From Membranipora membranacea (lineage: Eukaryota > Bryozoa > Gymnolaemata > Cheilostomatida > Membraniporidae), in the NCBI GenBank assembly GCA_914767715.1, contig OU612065.1, positions 19,406,001-19,470,000 on the forward strand: 64,000 bases of DNA, given 5' to 3'. The notes beneath the pieces were generated by a model, which saw only the letters and a list, made by a program, of their open reading frames with translations, was not told the origin of the DNA and did no database searches. Positions 24,193 through 37,000 of the stretch are shown in pieces (position 1 is the stretch's first letter; every line of letters begins with the position of its first letter). A program made the position numbers and the translations under genes.

Positions 24193-27100
24193 TCAGTCAC
24201 TGTCCACTTGATCAGGTATCTTCCAAGGCTTCTGTGCAAATATCTCGAAGGCGCCAGATGCTGTTATAGAAAAGAAAACGTGTCAGTGCAACCAAAGATA
24301 TCAGTTTCTTATAGCAAACTATAAGGTAATCCTTCACATTAAGATCTTTGTTGCATAATGTATATAAACTGAAATTTTCTTGGTGGCGGGAGGTATATTT
24401 GTTTACGTATCAGATTTCAAGTAATGGGAACACAACTCCCAAAGATAAGACCATAATCTGTAAAATATGGATAATGCAGACAACAGGGACAGGTGGTTGC
24501 AGATTATGCCAACACATAACAATTATTTTTTAACTTTTATTGTACAAAAATTATCCCCGCGCTAACCAAGCAGCAACCACTGAAGGAATGATGATTATTT
24601 CAACCATCAGCAGATACTTCATGTGTTGTAATAATTATCATGAGTTGGAGCGATGTGGGGTAAAACAAATTCACCCCGCGTTGCCCTAATTATGCAGGCT
24701 ACATGCCGTGCAGCATATAAAGGCATTTGAGAAAGCTGCAAATGTCTTCATAAATGATTTATATAATATGTTGCTATATATAAGGCACAGAAGAAAGGTG
24801 ATATCAACCCAACATAATCAACACCTGCTAATTTGCTAAAGTAATGGATTCCCCGACCCAGAGTGGGCAGGTTCTGTGCTTAAAAACACAGGTGTGTCTG
24901 CCATCTCAATATTACGAAAATCTTGCAAAACTTGTTGTTAAGGTACTTAAATGTGAGACTGGACAGCCATATTCAGAGTAATTTCCGCTTTTTTACTCCT
25001 GTTTATTAGATGATGGTGAAGTGAATTGTGTCATAATTTTCAGTTTGTAAGGTTATGTTACATAAATCCTGGGCTGGCCGCGAATACAGTCACTGGTTAA
25101 GAGCGTGTTCAACCGCATGAACGCTTTTGATTGTCATGCGCGTCGGTTTGATCTATCTATTAGTGTACTCCTGATACGCTTCTCAATCTACACCACAGAC
25201 GGACTAATAGACGGTATTCTGAGCTCTGATTTAGGCCTCAATTCGGATTTCTCCTCTCCAGTTTGGTACTTTTAACCCACGCCGCATAGGAAAAACGTGC
25301 TGAAAAGAGGGTTATCTTGAAATCCGCTCATAATAGGATAAAAATTATATTTGATTCAGAATCTGCATTATTGAAAACTCATATGGACAGAGTTTAGGAA
25401 ATAATTTAAGTATTTGGATAGTCAATTATAGCATTTTCTGCCTGTTTTGCGGACAATTTGGCAGAATTTTTCACGAGTTTCGTCACTAAAATTAAGATTC
25501 ATCAACATTCAAGCCTCCAATGATTTGGAAACCCTGTCTCGCAGGGTTTTCAATGGTGCAGACTCTGAATCAAAAATCATTTTTATCCTAACATAAGCAG
25601 TTTTCAAGATAACCCTCTTTCAGCAGGTTTTTCCTATGCGGCGTTAGTGGGTTAAAAGTACCAAACTGGAGAGAGGACAACTCCGAATTGAAGAATAAAT
25701 AAGAGCTCAGAAAACTGTCTATAATTGAAGACTGTCATTACCTGGTTGATCTTTGTTAGATCTGATGGGTGTTTTAGTAATCAACTCCTTGCCTCCTCTG
25801 TTTACTTGGTATTGAGAGACAAGCCCTGCTGTGGCTGGTTTCTCTGATTTCAGCTCGTACACTGGATACCCAGGTCTGGCTGATGTAGGTTTTGCCCAGT
25901 CTGGCCTTCCTCCATATATCTTCTCCTCCATTGTCTCTTCCAAAGGTTGTCCATATTCACCATTCAGTTTCTGTTAGAAATGAGGGCAAAATTGCACTAA
26001 TGACCAACAACCACAGCAAAAGCAATATTGTAAGACCACTAGAAGTTGTGCTAAAATCATCTATAATCACTATTGTGCATTTCAAACTGCCCATAGACTT
26101 GATAATTTTACAATGAGGTCTATGAAGTTGTCTATTCTTGTCAGGAAGAGAAGCCACAGCAATCCTTTGCTAGCAACTTTACATACAACGCAAAGCAAAT
26201 CCTTTCAACAGTCAGCTACAACAAAGCTATTGTGTCAAGCCGCCAAATTTGTTTGCCACAATGCTATTGTGAGCTACACATCACACATCACTTTACAGCA
26301 GCCGTGGTTTGGAAGAAGCAGTGGCTATACAGAAGTACGGCAGCATTCACAAATTATAAGTCAGCATTATCAAAGGGAAGAAGAAGATGATGCCAAAGGT
26401 GCCAAGAGCAAACTCATATTCTGTGGTGAGTGTGAAAGGCAATCAAATTACGTGAAGCCCCCTTATGGTATGCGCAGTATTTTCAAGCCAATCAATTATT
26501 ATGAAAATGGAGGAGTTAACCATGTCACGGGGTCGACAAGACAAGAAACCAGTGGTCTGAGATACAAGCTAGACTGTGGTGGAATCGCTAGTTGTAAACC
26601 ATTCATGTAGTCTTGTTGCTATTATCAGTAACTGAGCTCTCTTTGAAAATTCGGTGGTGCAATAGGGCGTAGCAAAACATATTCCATTGTTCATAAAAAG
26701 TAACACACTTCTTCATTAAATGCTGGGGCGGGGTTTTTTTACCTTCCCATATTTATAATATACATGATTAGGTAGAGGACAACCCTCAGGCTCAGAGAGA
26801 ATGTTTGTCATCAAGGTCTTTAAAGGCAATTGAATGTGTGAGTAAAACAATGTTTTGTGCTATCATGTTTATGAATGATATAGCGTGTCACATGAGGCAA
26901 GACGAATCTAACGAGGGCCTATCACCTATCACCTACTCTTATACCTGGGAGATTGTCGATCGAGCTGTTCCTGGCATACTCTCATAGTCAAACTGTAAGC
27001 ATCATTGACACTCAAAATAACCATTAACATTGGATTAAATTGGTTGGAGAATTTATTTGTTTCAAGAACTTCATTTGGGACTCTCTAACATTATCCTAAA

Positions 27101-30100
27101 ACGGTGGTTTAGAATTGCATACCAACAAGTGAGTTTTTATTTCAGATACCTTATTTCTGTTTTATGTAAAACCTTGTAAGAAGGCAAACCTTGTGGTAGG
27201 AAAAGTGCTATATATACTCACAGACATAGATTTGGACTTGGTATTGAGAGCGTGTCGACCTGACTTAGTTTTACTTTTAGCTCGAGCAGCGATAGCAGCA
27301 GATTTTGGTCCGGACATTCCATGCGTTCTCCTAACACAAAAACGTAGTGATCAAAAGTTGGATGAAGGAAAGACAGAATGAGAATGGTGTTGTTCAAACC
27401 TGAGTAAGTTTATCCATCATTATACATTATCATTAAGAATTTAAGGGTGTCCGATAATTGAACTCTCGGAATTCTTAGCGAAATCAGATCTTTTTTAACT
27501 ACTGTTCCAGAACCCAGCATCAATATAGAGTTATTTCAATCCAATTTGCCTTCTGGTTTTTCCGGTTCTACTGGTGAGCCGTGGGCAAACTGCTCGGGCA
27601 AGCAATGGCGAATGCCCTTTACAGGCGGTTCGAAAGTGGCAACTCCAAATGCATTTTGAATGACATCAGGTCAATTATGGCAATAAGAGTTTGACTCCCA
27701 GGCTACTGTCGCACAGTTAGAATGTTTTTATCATGCCAATGATGATGACTGATACTGAGTTGGTTCGGAGATGGTGTGGTCCTGTGTGCTTAACTGATTA
27801 TTTTGCGGAATCGCATTCACACCACTCAATTCCTTTAACATGTCTTTGAGGATGTTAGTGAAAAAAGGTGGCAACTATGGGGATTGTCTCCTTGATACAT
27901 TGCTTATTGGCACTCTGTGTGACATGAAAAGAGATAGGACGAGCCATGTTCAATGAATTTGATGCAGGTTCTGCAGATTTAGTTTTCAAATGTGCTAGAT
28001 CTTGACCTATAGCTATACCGTACTTACATGGCTTTGACAATCTCGACCTCATCGTCATTGTTGAGATAGTTGTACCTCCAGGTATCTTTAGGGGTGGGAT
28101 CACTACCCTTCCACGCCGGCTTGACTGGCCCTGATGGCTTGGTGGATCTCGTGTTACCTTGTCTCGAGTGCTGACTCATCATAGACCGATATGATTTTGG
28201 TGATCCATAACCAAGGCTTCTCATATCATTCGGTATATTAATCTGATAATAGAAATTTTCAAGTCATTTAAAAAATTATTTGGAAAATCCACTGGGCTTC
28301 TGTCTGAACAGCCTTGCACAGTACCCTTGTACCCTTGTACTTCTTGCACCCTCAAATACTTGTGTTTGGCAGTGCTGTATAATAAGATGGATTATTATGT
28401 AAATACCATTCATCAAATCTCCCAAATATTGGACATGATCACATGCAGAACAATCTACATCTACAATCTACATCAGTGCAATAATAGATGAAATGAGTGC
28501 ATGCTGAATATGATACATAAAGATATCACAAGTGAATAGAAACTTCATAGTAGTGGAAGATTTGTGAGTGCAAGGAAGCACCAAGCTGAAATTACAAAAT
28601 CAAACTATGATGTATGGAAATGTGTGATAGCAGACGATGAAAGAATAATAATGGTGACTATCGTGCAAATAAAGATAGTGGAGTGTGGAAGCTGTGTGCC
28701 CTCACTTCAGGTACTGGTGTTGGAGGGAGTGACTCGGGTTTGGGTCTTAAATCCATCTGTATGTGAAAATAATTAGCATGCGATTATAAATATCAGACAT
28801 TATTAATGTAAGTTCCAGCAACTTTCTGATGTTGATACCAATCCTCCTGTTATGAAGCTAGGATTAAAATCTGGCATGAGCCGAGATAGTTCTTGGTTAT
28901 GGCGGTAGTTAGCGGTATCTTGTTCTGTTTTATTATCGAATAGTCAGCGCTTGTCATCAGTTCATACACATTTGTGACACAATGTTATACATTGTCTGAA
29001 AAAAAGTCCTTACCTGTGTTTTGAGATATTGAAGACTTTTCAGATTTTCAGTATAGTTTCTCTTCCACAAACCGTGCTCATAGGGACCTGGAGCAAAAGG
29101 CAGTGTCCAGCCGAGCTTTAGACATTTCAACATCCATAGCTGGTCCAACTCTCCCAGAAACTTCCAATACCAGCATACCTGTCAGCAAAGTCAATCAAGT
29201 CTTGGATTTTTTGATATTGTTCAATAACGCGGCTTTTGACTGGGAATTTTCATCTAGAAAATCAGTTCAGGTCAATTCTGCTATGCATATATTTCTCTTG
29301 GAAGGAGAAATGCGAGTCCAACATCCCTGGCAGTTGCTAGGATATGCCATCATACATCTAGCTCATCTGGAAATTATGTGAGAAGCTCATCGGAATGGTG
29401 CACCCTCTTTCTCTGTCTCGTTGCCAGTATATATACATACCTGAGCGATCCGACATAGCGATCTAGGATCCAGATATGAAAATATATACAGGGTTAGCAC
29501 TCGTGGAAGAACTCTAGTGAAATCTCTCTCTTTGGTTGGAAGTTTCTCAGATAGTAGAGTGTCTGTATAGTAGAGCTGTGTTTGGTTACTTAGCTTCAAA
29601 ACATCGGCTATTATCTTCTTCCTCTGAGGTTCACTCCATTTCTCAAACTAACAAATTAAATAATGACATGTATGTCAGGCTGCTGTATTTCTCAATTTGC
29701 ATCTCTGAGAACTGCCAGTTGTTCGTGCTGACAGTTTGGATATGCCGAGAATAAATTTTCTGTCCCATGGGTCAAAAAGAAAGAATGTCTGGCCTATTCA
29801 CGCGACACATAGTAAAGAGTGATTCTGAAAGGTTCAGACATAGTTCACGCATGCTTTGAGCATATAGCATTCAATCAATGGGTAAAAATTCATTACTTCG
29901 AAGTTTCATGTGGGGAAAGCTAGAATCTTCTCATTTTGCTGGGTTCTTGCAGGTCACTTGATTTGGGCTGACTCAAGGGCAGTCGTATGAAACTATATCT
30001 GCAAAGTGCATTGGTTTCATTTTTGGTAAGAGCTTTGATCTTCAAATATTCACACCACTCACCCATTTGCAGAACAGCTCTCTTCTTTCATAATAAACTT

Positions 30101-30176
30101 TCTTGTTTGACTCTTCGTTGTTCAGAGGCGTCCAAGAGCTCAAGACCTTGGATGTACTTTTCCCTGCTTTGGACAT
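24193..30176 (-). CDS. FBXO16: F-box only protein 16
   Basis: A substrate adaptor for SCF ubiquitin ligases: the F-box binds SKP1. Exons in transcript order: 30176-30063, 29647-29441, 29178-29014, 28756-28706, 28242-28028, 27330-27222, 25970-25742, 24260-24193. They total 1158 nt, or 385 aa. The start is firm, since an in-frame TGA precedes the ATG. The N-terminus (SSWTPLNNEE, YYERRELFCKWFEKW) and F-box (LPRVLTLYIFSYLDPRSLC, then ELDQLWMLKCLKLGW) match vertebrate FBXO16 closely, as does DTWRYNYLNNDDEVE further on. The protein is about 90 residues longer than the human one (292 aa). The extra C-terminal exons are rich in Lys, Ser and Pro and end WKIPDQVDSD; their function is unknown. It sits head-to-head with an F-box/WD40 gene starting at 31004. 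Confidence 0.93.
25075..25165 (+). mobile_element. possible tRNA-like SINE fragment
   Basis: An A-box-like CACTGGTTAAGAGCG is followed 55-60 bases later by a B-box-like CGGTTTGATC. There is no further support such as a tail or target duplication. Confidence 0.3.
25208..25721. mobile_element. 514-bp inverted-repeat MITE, Harbinger-like
   Basis: Imperfect inverted arms of about 170-180 bp begin TAGACGGTATTCTGAGCTC on the left and TAGACAGTTTTCTGAGCTC on the right, and share CCAGTTTGGTACTTTTAAC. The flanks are TAA on both sides (25205-25207, 25722-25724), the 3-bp duplication typical of PIF/Harbinger; a plain TA duplication (Tc1/mariner) is also compatible. It lies in the last FBXO16 intron, about 16 bases from the exon donor at 25740-25741. 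Confidence 0.65.
26113..26610 (+). CDS. hypothetical 165-aa open frame, antisense in a FBXO16 intron
   Basis: ATG to stop gives 165 codons, and the frame is open from about 25982, some 209 codons. That is long for DNA this AT-rich. The first 75 residues are rich in Arg, Lys, Ser and Thr with almost no acidic residues, as in a mitochondrial targeting peptide. The rest has an acidic cluster (QREEEDDAKGAK) and a Cys pair (FCGECERQ). No domain was recognised. An ATTAAA follows at about 26714. It lies wholly within the intron between FBXO16 exons 25742-25970 and 27222-27330, on the opposite strand. It may be a lineage-specific gene or chance. Confidence 0.3.
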   Translation: MRSMKLSILVRKRSHSNPLLATLHTTQSKSFQQSATTKLLCQAAKFVCHNAIVSYTSHITLQQPWFGRSSGYTEVRQHSQIISQHYQREEEDDAKGAKSKLIFCGECERQSNYVKPPYGMRSIFKPINYYENGGVNHVTGSTRQETSGLRYKLDCGGIASCKPFM

Positions 30177-31003
30177 TCTTCAGTTATGATCTCTGCTAAA
30201 TAGGAAGGGGTTTACGTATTATCAAATTGAATGAAGTACTAGAAACAGAGTTATCACTGCTGCGTTGTATGTTCAGCAAGAAGATCAACACTTCTGAACA
30301 GCTGTCACCCTAAATTTATCTGTATCCGACAGTTGAGGATTTACTCCTTGGTTGACTTAATGGGTACTGTTTAAATATGGATATGGAGTGCTATTTCTTG
30401 CTACACCAATAATTGTTCTGTGACATACCTCTCTCTCTAAATCTTTATCACTGGACTGGAGTCTCAAAAAAAACCAGTCACCTGGATAGTGCTCACTGTC
30501 TGTGCTCAACTTACTTGTACAACTTATTGGACTCTTACCAAATAGCTTAGTAGTTTGTGGTTGGGATAAAGTGTTTAGGTATTCATGGACCAAAACCAAT
30601 ACCAAACTCCTGTCAGCTCATGCACTAATTTTCATTACTTGCTGAATACTTGCAGTGACTGTCTAATCAATGTGTAGTCCAAGTTTCTAACACTCTCCTT
30701 AGAGTACAATTTAATAAGTCAGGAAATTATTGTGACTATCTTTACATGCATTGATAGATCTAGACTACATTGTTTGTTCAGTGGTTCCACTTAATCAATT
30801 TTTACTTTTTGATCTCTAGACAAACATTTAGTTGAATAATACAAAGAAACAAAAGAAAGAGATCAATGTAACACTGGTAGGATGTTGCTAGGCAACATGT
30901 AATGAATATGGCAGGCATGGATAATGAAAAGGGCACCTGCTGGGATTCATCAGTGTGCAGCTGTGAGTAGCAAATAACATAAACACAGCTTTAAAACAGA
31001 ATC
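30177..31003. promoter_or_regulatory. bidirectional promoter region of FBXO16 and the F-box/WD40 gene
   Basis: 827 bases between two start codons pointing away from each other, each with an in-frame stop just upstream. No coding exon or obvious TATA pair was seen. Divergent transcription from a shared region is an inference from gene order. Confidence 0.5.
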
Positions 31004-34000
31004 ATGGCTGTAAGTTTTCAATGGAGAGCCCATGGAGGCGCTTTCCCAGTGGTACCATTTGATCAGCAGCTTGATAAGTTAGCTCTGTGGGTAGAAACAT
31101 GGAACCACACACAGAGATGTGAACTCATCGAGAAGCTTCTGCTACACATGGATTATGAACAGTACCGCTTTCTCTGGACTGTAATGAGACCTACCCTGCA
31201 TAGAGATTTTATGTACTCAGCTCAACTGGTCCATCCGCAAGTTAACTTTCAACCAATGAGCACCCACACAAGCAGGAAACTGCGTGAGCATCTCGGAAGA
31301 TTCAAACGGAATAATTTTCATAGAGTGAGGAGCGCGTATTGTGAGTTTCCCCAAGAAGTAATAGAAAAGAATTCTCTGCCAGAGTTGACAAAGCTTAGGA
31401 AACAATCATTTGATCAACAAGTACACAGAAAACAGAGACCCAACTTCTCAGCAAAGTTAGAGCTGCCAAAGATTTTACTACGAAGCAATACCGTAATGGC
31501 CGTTCCTTCTGAGGATGACCAAAGCAATCCACTTCTCAGGTAAGCGATCAAATTATACAAGTACACTAGTCTTGAGGTAAAATGTTTTACACGTTGGAAT
31601 ACATTGTTTGTCTGGCTGGCACCATATCATATCATGTCGACAGCTATGGTGCTATAGTGTTCATAGTATCAGTATTACATTTGCAGGTGCTCTGAGGTAC
31701 CAATAAGACGACACATACAGCAAGGTACCCTGGTGAGCAACCCAGAAACTTCATTGTCATTATTCAAGGAACTACAACTACTGCCGCCCAATGCCATACA
31801 GGTAAAAATACCTATAGTTTATTATGAAAGAAATTTTCTGTAACTAAATTATATTATCTTTACATGATTTATAAAAGATTGTGTGGGTTTACTTGAAACA
31901 ATGAGCTGAGAGAGGTTATTCCTTGCTTGCGTTTACACATTGCTTGTAAGCTATAACAAGACTAGAGTCAATATATGTGCCAAGAATAATATATTACATA
32001 AGTATTAGAATGATGTGCGTACATAATGGTAAAATAACATTTTGGTTATTCAGTGCATAATCTTTGGTTTCATTTTATTATTATGTATTCTAGGTGGTAG
32101 ATTGGTACACAAATGAGTGGGAAGGAACCCAGAAGAATGAGTTTCTGATAAAACTTCTACTCAAACTGGACGAACGTCAGCATTTCTTCATATCAAACCT
32201 CCTCTCAGTGAAACAATATAAAGACTTCATAACTTTACTACCTGTGCACGTTTCCCTGAGGATACTGTCATATCTAACCCCTAAGCAGCTTGTAAAAGCT
32301 AGCAGGGTAAGTCTAATTTTTTAGGCTACATGACTCACATCCTGTCTGGTGATACCAAATCATTTGGTTATCAGCACTCAGAGTTGTGTGAGTTTATGTT
32401 CACACAGGTTTGGAGAATAACCTTTCATGTCAATTTTATTAAATGTGAATTGGCTTCACAGTAGTTATGAATTGTTTCAAACCTGTTCACCTGTTTTTGC
32501 ACTCTTACAAATAACCTTATCTGATACCTTAATGTACACTCCATTTACCTACTTGTGTAGTGTGAACTTATCAGGTATTTGCAAAGTATAACCTACCTCA
32601 ATGTGTCCTCAATGCATTATAGATAGCGGTGTGGTTTGATTACATGCTGGGTTTGCTGAGTTTTGCAGAGTTCTTTGAAAACTTGTGATGTTTGTTGTCT
32701 TAGAAATATGTAGTTCCAATGACAGATTGAGTGCTCAAACTAAATCAGTTACGCTGGTTCATCACTCGGATAACAAGTTCAGGTTTTAGCACTCAATTAT
32801 TGCTCATGTTATCATATCATTTATCGTCACCTGCTAAACCCTGCTGCTATTTTAAATTAAACACTATTACGTTTGTACAAATTGTCATGAAATATAACCC
32901 CAAACAAATAATTAAATAAATAGCAACCATCAAAAAATCGTTTTGTGCCCACACACCTGTTTGCTGTAAAAAAACGAACTAATATTTAGACAGCCTCTTT
33001 GGATGCGGACCCAGCCGCAACCTGGGTGTTCAACATAAACCAGTGCACCATTTGGGAGGAGACTCTGTTGTAGAAAGAAAACAGATTTAATAAATGTACA
33101 GCTCTGTGGTTTGATATGCAATGTATTGTGTTTTAACTTTAGGTGTGTAGAACCTGGAAGAGAATGGCTGAAAGAAATGAGTTGTGGAAGGCGAAGTGCA
33201 AAGAACTGAGTATGAACGTGTCAGACTATCAGCCAACTGCAGCTTCTATTCACAAGGTAAATTAAATTCAAACTGTTTTAAACCTGAGATAACATAAAAT
33301 GTAGAAAGTTGCACTCAATGAACAGACACTGGTTCACTAGTTTTTTGTGAAAGGGTTCTTTGCTTTGTTTATTGGTATGGGCCATAGACTTAATATACTA
33401 GTATATTAAGTCTATGGTACGGGCTAACCAATCAATTAGAAATCAATATCCTAGGACCTAGAATATAATACATGAGTAATCATAACCTCATAATAATATA
33501 ATAGAAATAAGTTGAAGTGAAAATGTTACTTTCTAAGACCTACTAAATTGTTACTAATTTTATTCACATTTTATTCACTCAGCTTATAGCAGAAAGCAGA
33601 TATATTTGCAATATGCTAGACCAAGTTTGATCCAGTTTGCACCAGTCTGCCCCTCTGCCTCACACTGATCAGTGTAAGGGAGCAAACCCTAATGTAAACT
33701 GTTAACCTGCATCCAGAAAAATCTTGACAAGGCTGCGTTTTATTGAAACTAAGAAGAAAGTTTTCAAGCTGAACACCAAATTAGAATATCAAGGGAGAGG
33801 CAGATTTTGTCCTTGATGCCACTGATCGATGTTGTGTTCATGTTTTGCTGTTTTCTGCTTGGTACCCAGGATGATGAAGAGGTAATCAGATCTGGCTAAA
33901 CTTGGCCCTCGTGACCTTCGGATTTTTGTAGTATAATTTAGTTGGACCTGTCTCTCTATTTATGTAGTTTAAGTTTCTTCTTTAGTTTATGCGTGACCTG

Positions 34001-37000
34001 AAGACACGGTGTCTGTGAGAACTGAGAATATAGAAAGTTAACTCATAGTGTGCACACAACTAGGCTTCTTGCTATAACTACTCTGTACCCCGGGCCAGCC
34101 AACTAGACAATCCATGAAAGAAAAAGAAAAGAAAGAAAAACTTTGAAAATAAATTGTGCCATTAACACCAACCCCATCCCCAACCAATCATTTTGAGATC
34201 GTTTGGCTAAGTGGCTGAACATCCTGCTCCAAGCTGGCAGCTCAGGATGCGATCCATGCCAATAATGCCTACAATGCCCATTTATTGTGTACCATTCATT
34301 TTCATACTGATACAATATTTCAGAGCTCGATTCGTCTGGCAACAGCAACTTATGAGTTGCAGGTATTTCACACACAATAACAACATCAAGTTGTGTTCCC
34401 CTTCATAAGAACAAATGTAACCTCTGTCTAGTGCTCTAATGACAACCTAATAACGCACTGTCTGTCAATTTCAGACTGCACAGTTTCAAAGTCATTTCTT
34501 TGCCATTTTGCAATTTAATATTTCCTGAAAGAATATCTATTATTATACCCTGTAATTAAGAAAATTATGCACTTTCAAAGTAAAATGTTTGTCTCTTCTT
34601 GTGCTTGTAATCTCATGAACACTGGCAATCAGAGCACCGAATCGTTCACACATGTCCCTTAACAATATAAAGTCTATCTATAGCATGTCAAAGCAATGTC
34701 AACGATTTAGTCATTGTGTCATATGTCATAATATGACATATGACACAATGACTAAATCGCTGACATTATTTGATAAAAACATATTATGCTTTTATCAAAT
34801 AAAAAGTGTATAATAATAATCGATTAGTTTATTTATTTTGTTTTCCTGGTTGTTGATAGGTAAACTTCAAGAAGCTGTTGAAGAACTATTTGAGTACATT
34901 GGACAACTGGGATAACGGAAAATATCGAGAGGTCGAACTGAAAGGTCACACACAGAATGTGCTCTGTGTGTGCCTGGAGAACAGGAAAACCCAGGCTAGG
35001 CTTGCTTCAGGTATTTATCCTAAAATATTGTAAATTTGGTGGAGTGTAGTCCCTTTTTTCAGTCTGTATATCATTTATGAGCTTCGCTGAAGAAAGAAAT
35101 CAGAAAAATCTGAATTGCATGAGCATTTTGTCCTTAGAAGTATAGCTCATCAAAGTCAATTTTCATGATAAAGAGAGCCCCTGTGCTGCTAACTCAGTCT
35201 GCTCAGCTACACTACCTGCAACCAAGACTGAGACAATATTGACTGATCAATATTGATTTCGTACGATGAAACTGCAGCAACAAACAAATTTGATTGCTCT
35301 AATTGTGCCGAGGGTGTTAATTTTGCTTGCACTAGACAGCCTTGAGTTTGAAATTGCCTTGTCTGCAAACATCTTGAGTGTTTATAGTTTAAATCCACTG
35401 TTATAATTTATTATTAAGAGTCATATAAAATGGTAAGTGGGGTCACTGTCTGGGAATGATATAGCCTGTCTTGACAAGCTTTATGGGGGGTTGTTCTCCC
35501 CCCCCCCCCCCATAAACAAAGCTTGTCAAGACAGGCTAGGTATGATATATCTACACGTAGCTTCAACACACAGCGGCATGGTATGTCACTGTTGCCAAGG
35601 CATCTAACAATTTGTATCCCAATCGAGATTAATATTTTTGTCTTGATAGATATTGCACTATACCTTTTACATAGATTAATGTGTCTAGTAGCCTGCAGCC
35701 TTCATGTCAGACATTTACATTTCTATCACTGAGAGGTTGAGAATCTACTATTACCTATGATGATTATGTAAGCCCAACTATTCCACATTTGCTTAGGACA
35801 CTTTTTCCCACTCTTTTTTCACCCTATGCGATCAAGCCAAGTCTTCAAATTTCAGCTTGCAATAATTTCAATTCGGCCAAATCACCACACATCATACAAG
35901 CCTTTAATATTAGACTTATCATATGTCATTAGGCTATCAATTAAATCATATTCATCTTTGGTATTATAGGAAGCATGGACAAGACGATAAAGATTTGGGA
36001 CATCAAAACAGGACAACATCTTTTGACACTAAAAGGACACGCCAAGGGGATCTGGTCTTTGAATTTCTTCACTAATACTCTGCTGATCAGCGGAAGCTAC
36101 GATACAACAATCAGGGTATGGTTATATTCCATCTATCCTCTAGTATCTTAATGGCTTAATCATAATGAGTTAAAAAAACTGTGATAAGAGAGGGTGGGTC
36201 TTGTGTTGTGTTGTGTTGTTGTTTGGTGGATATGACCTGCTGTAATGTCAGTTATCTGCTCTTTTGCACAGGTAACACAACTCCTATTTATGATGCAAAT
36301 TATCAGATCTAACTACTCATAAACAGTGAACAATATGAACGGTGACATTGAACCATCATAATTAGATTTCACTCTTTTCTTTTCAGATTTGGAATATTCA
36401 GACAGGCAAATGTGTCAAGACCTTACTTGGGCATGACGGTGCGGTGTGGTCTATGAATCGATGTGATAACACATTAGTCACAGGATCTCAGGACAGAACA
36501 GTCAAAATCTGGGATATCAGGCGATGTCTTCTCACTGAAACTCTCGTCGGCCATCAAGCTGCTGTCAGTAAACTTGATCTGTCTACATTTGCTGTAGTTA
36601 TAGTTGTTCTAAATTCATATGTGGTTCTATTTAGCTAGCTCTGCTTCTGAAATTCTATTTTACTGCAATAATCCCAGATAACTAAATAGCAGCTCTTATA
36701 TTGAGTTAGGATTGAATCATAATGTGAAGAAATTGCTGGTGTTTCTCGAATTTCATAGACATGATTAATATCATCATCATTGTGATATTTTATATTTCAT
36801 ATTATATATTTATATTTATGAGTATTGTCAACTGTTATGTTGTCACAGAGTTTGACCCATGGGTCATGTTTCCCATGTAGTGTCTCATTAGAAATGAAAT
36901 AAAACTCTATATATTTTGACAGGTATTCTGTGTGGATATTGATAAGACAGGTGAGCACGCATTCAGTGCATCAGCTGACCACACAGTCAGAATTTGGAGG

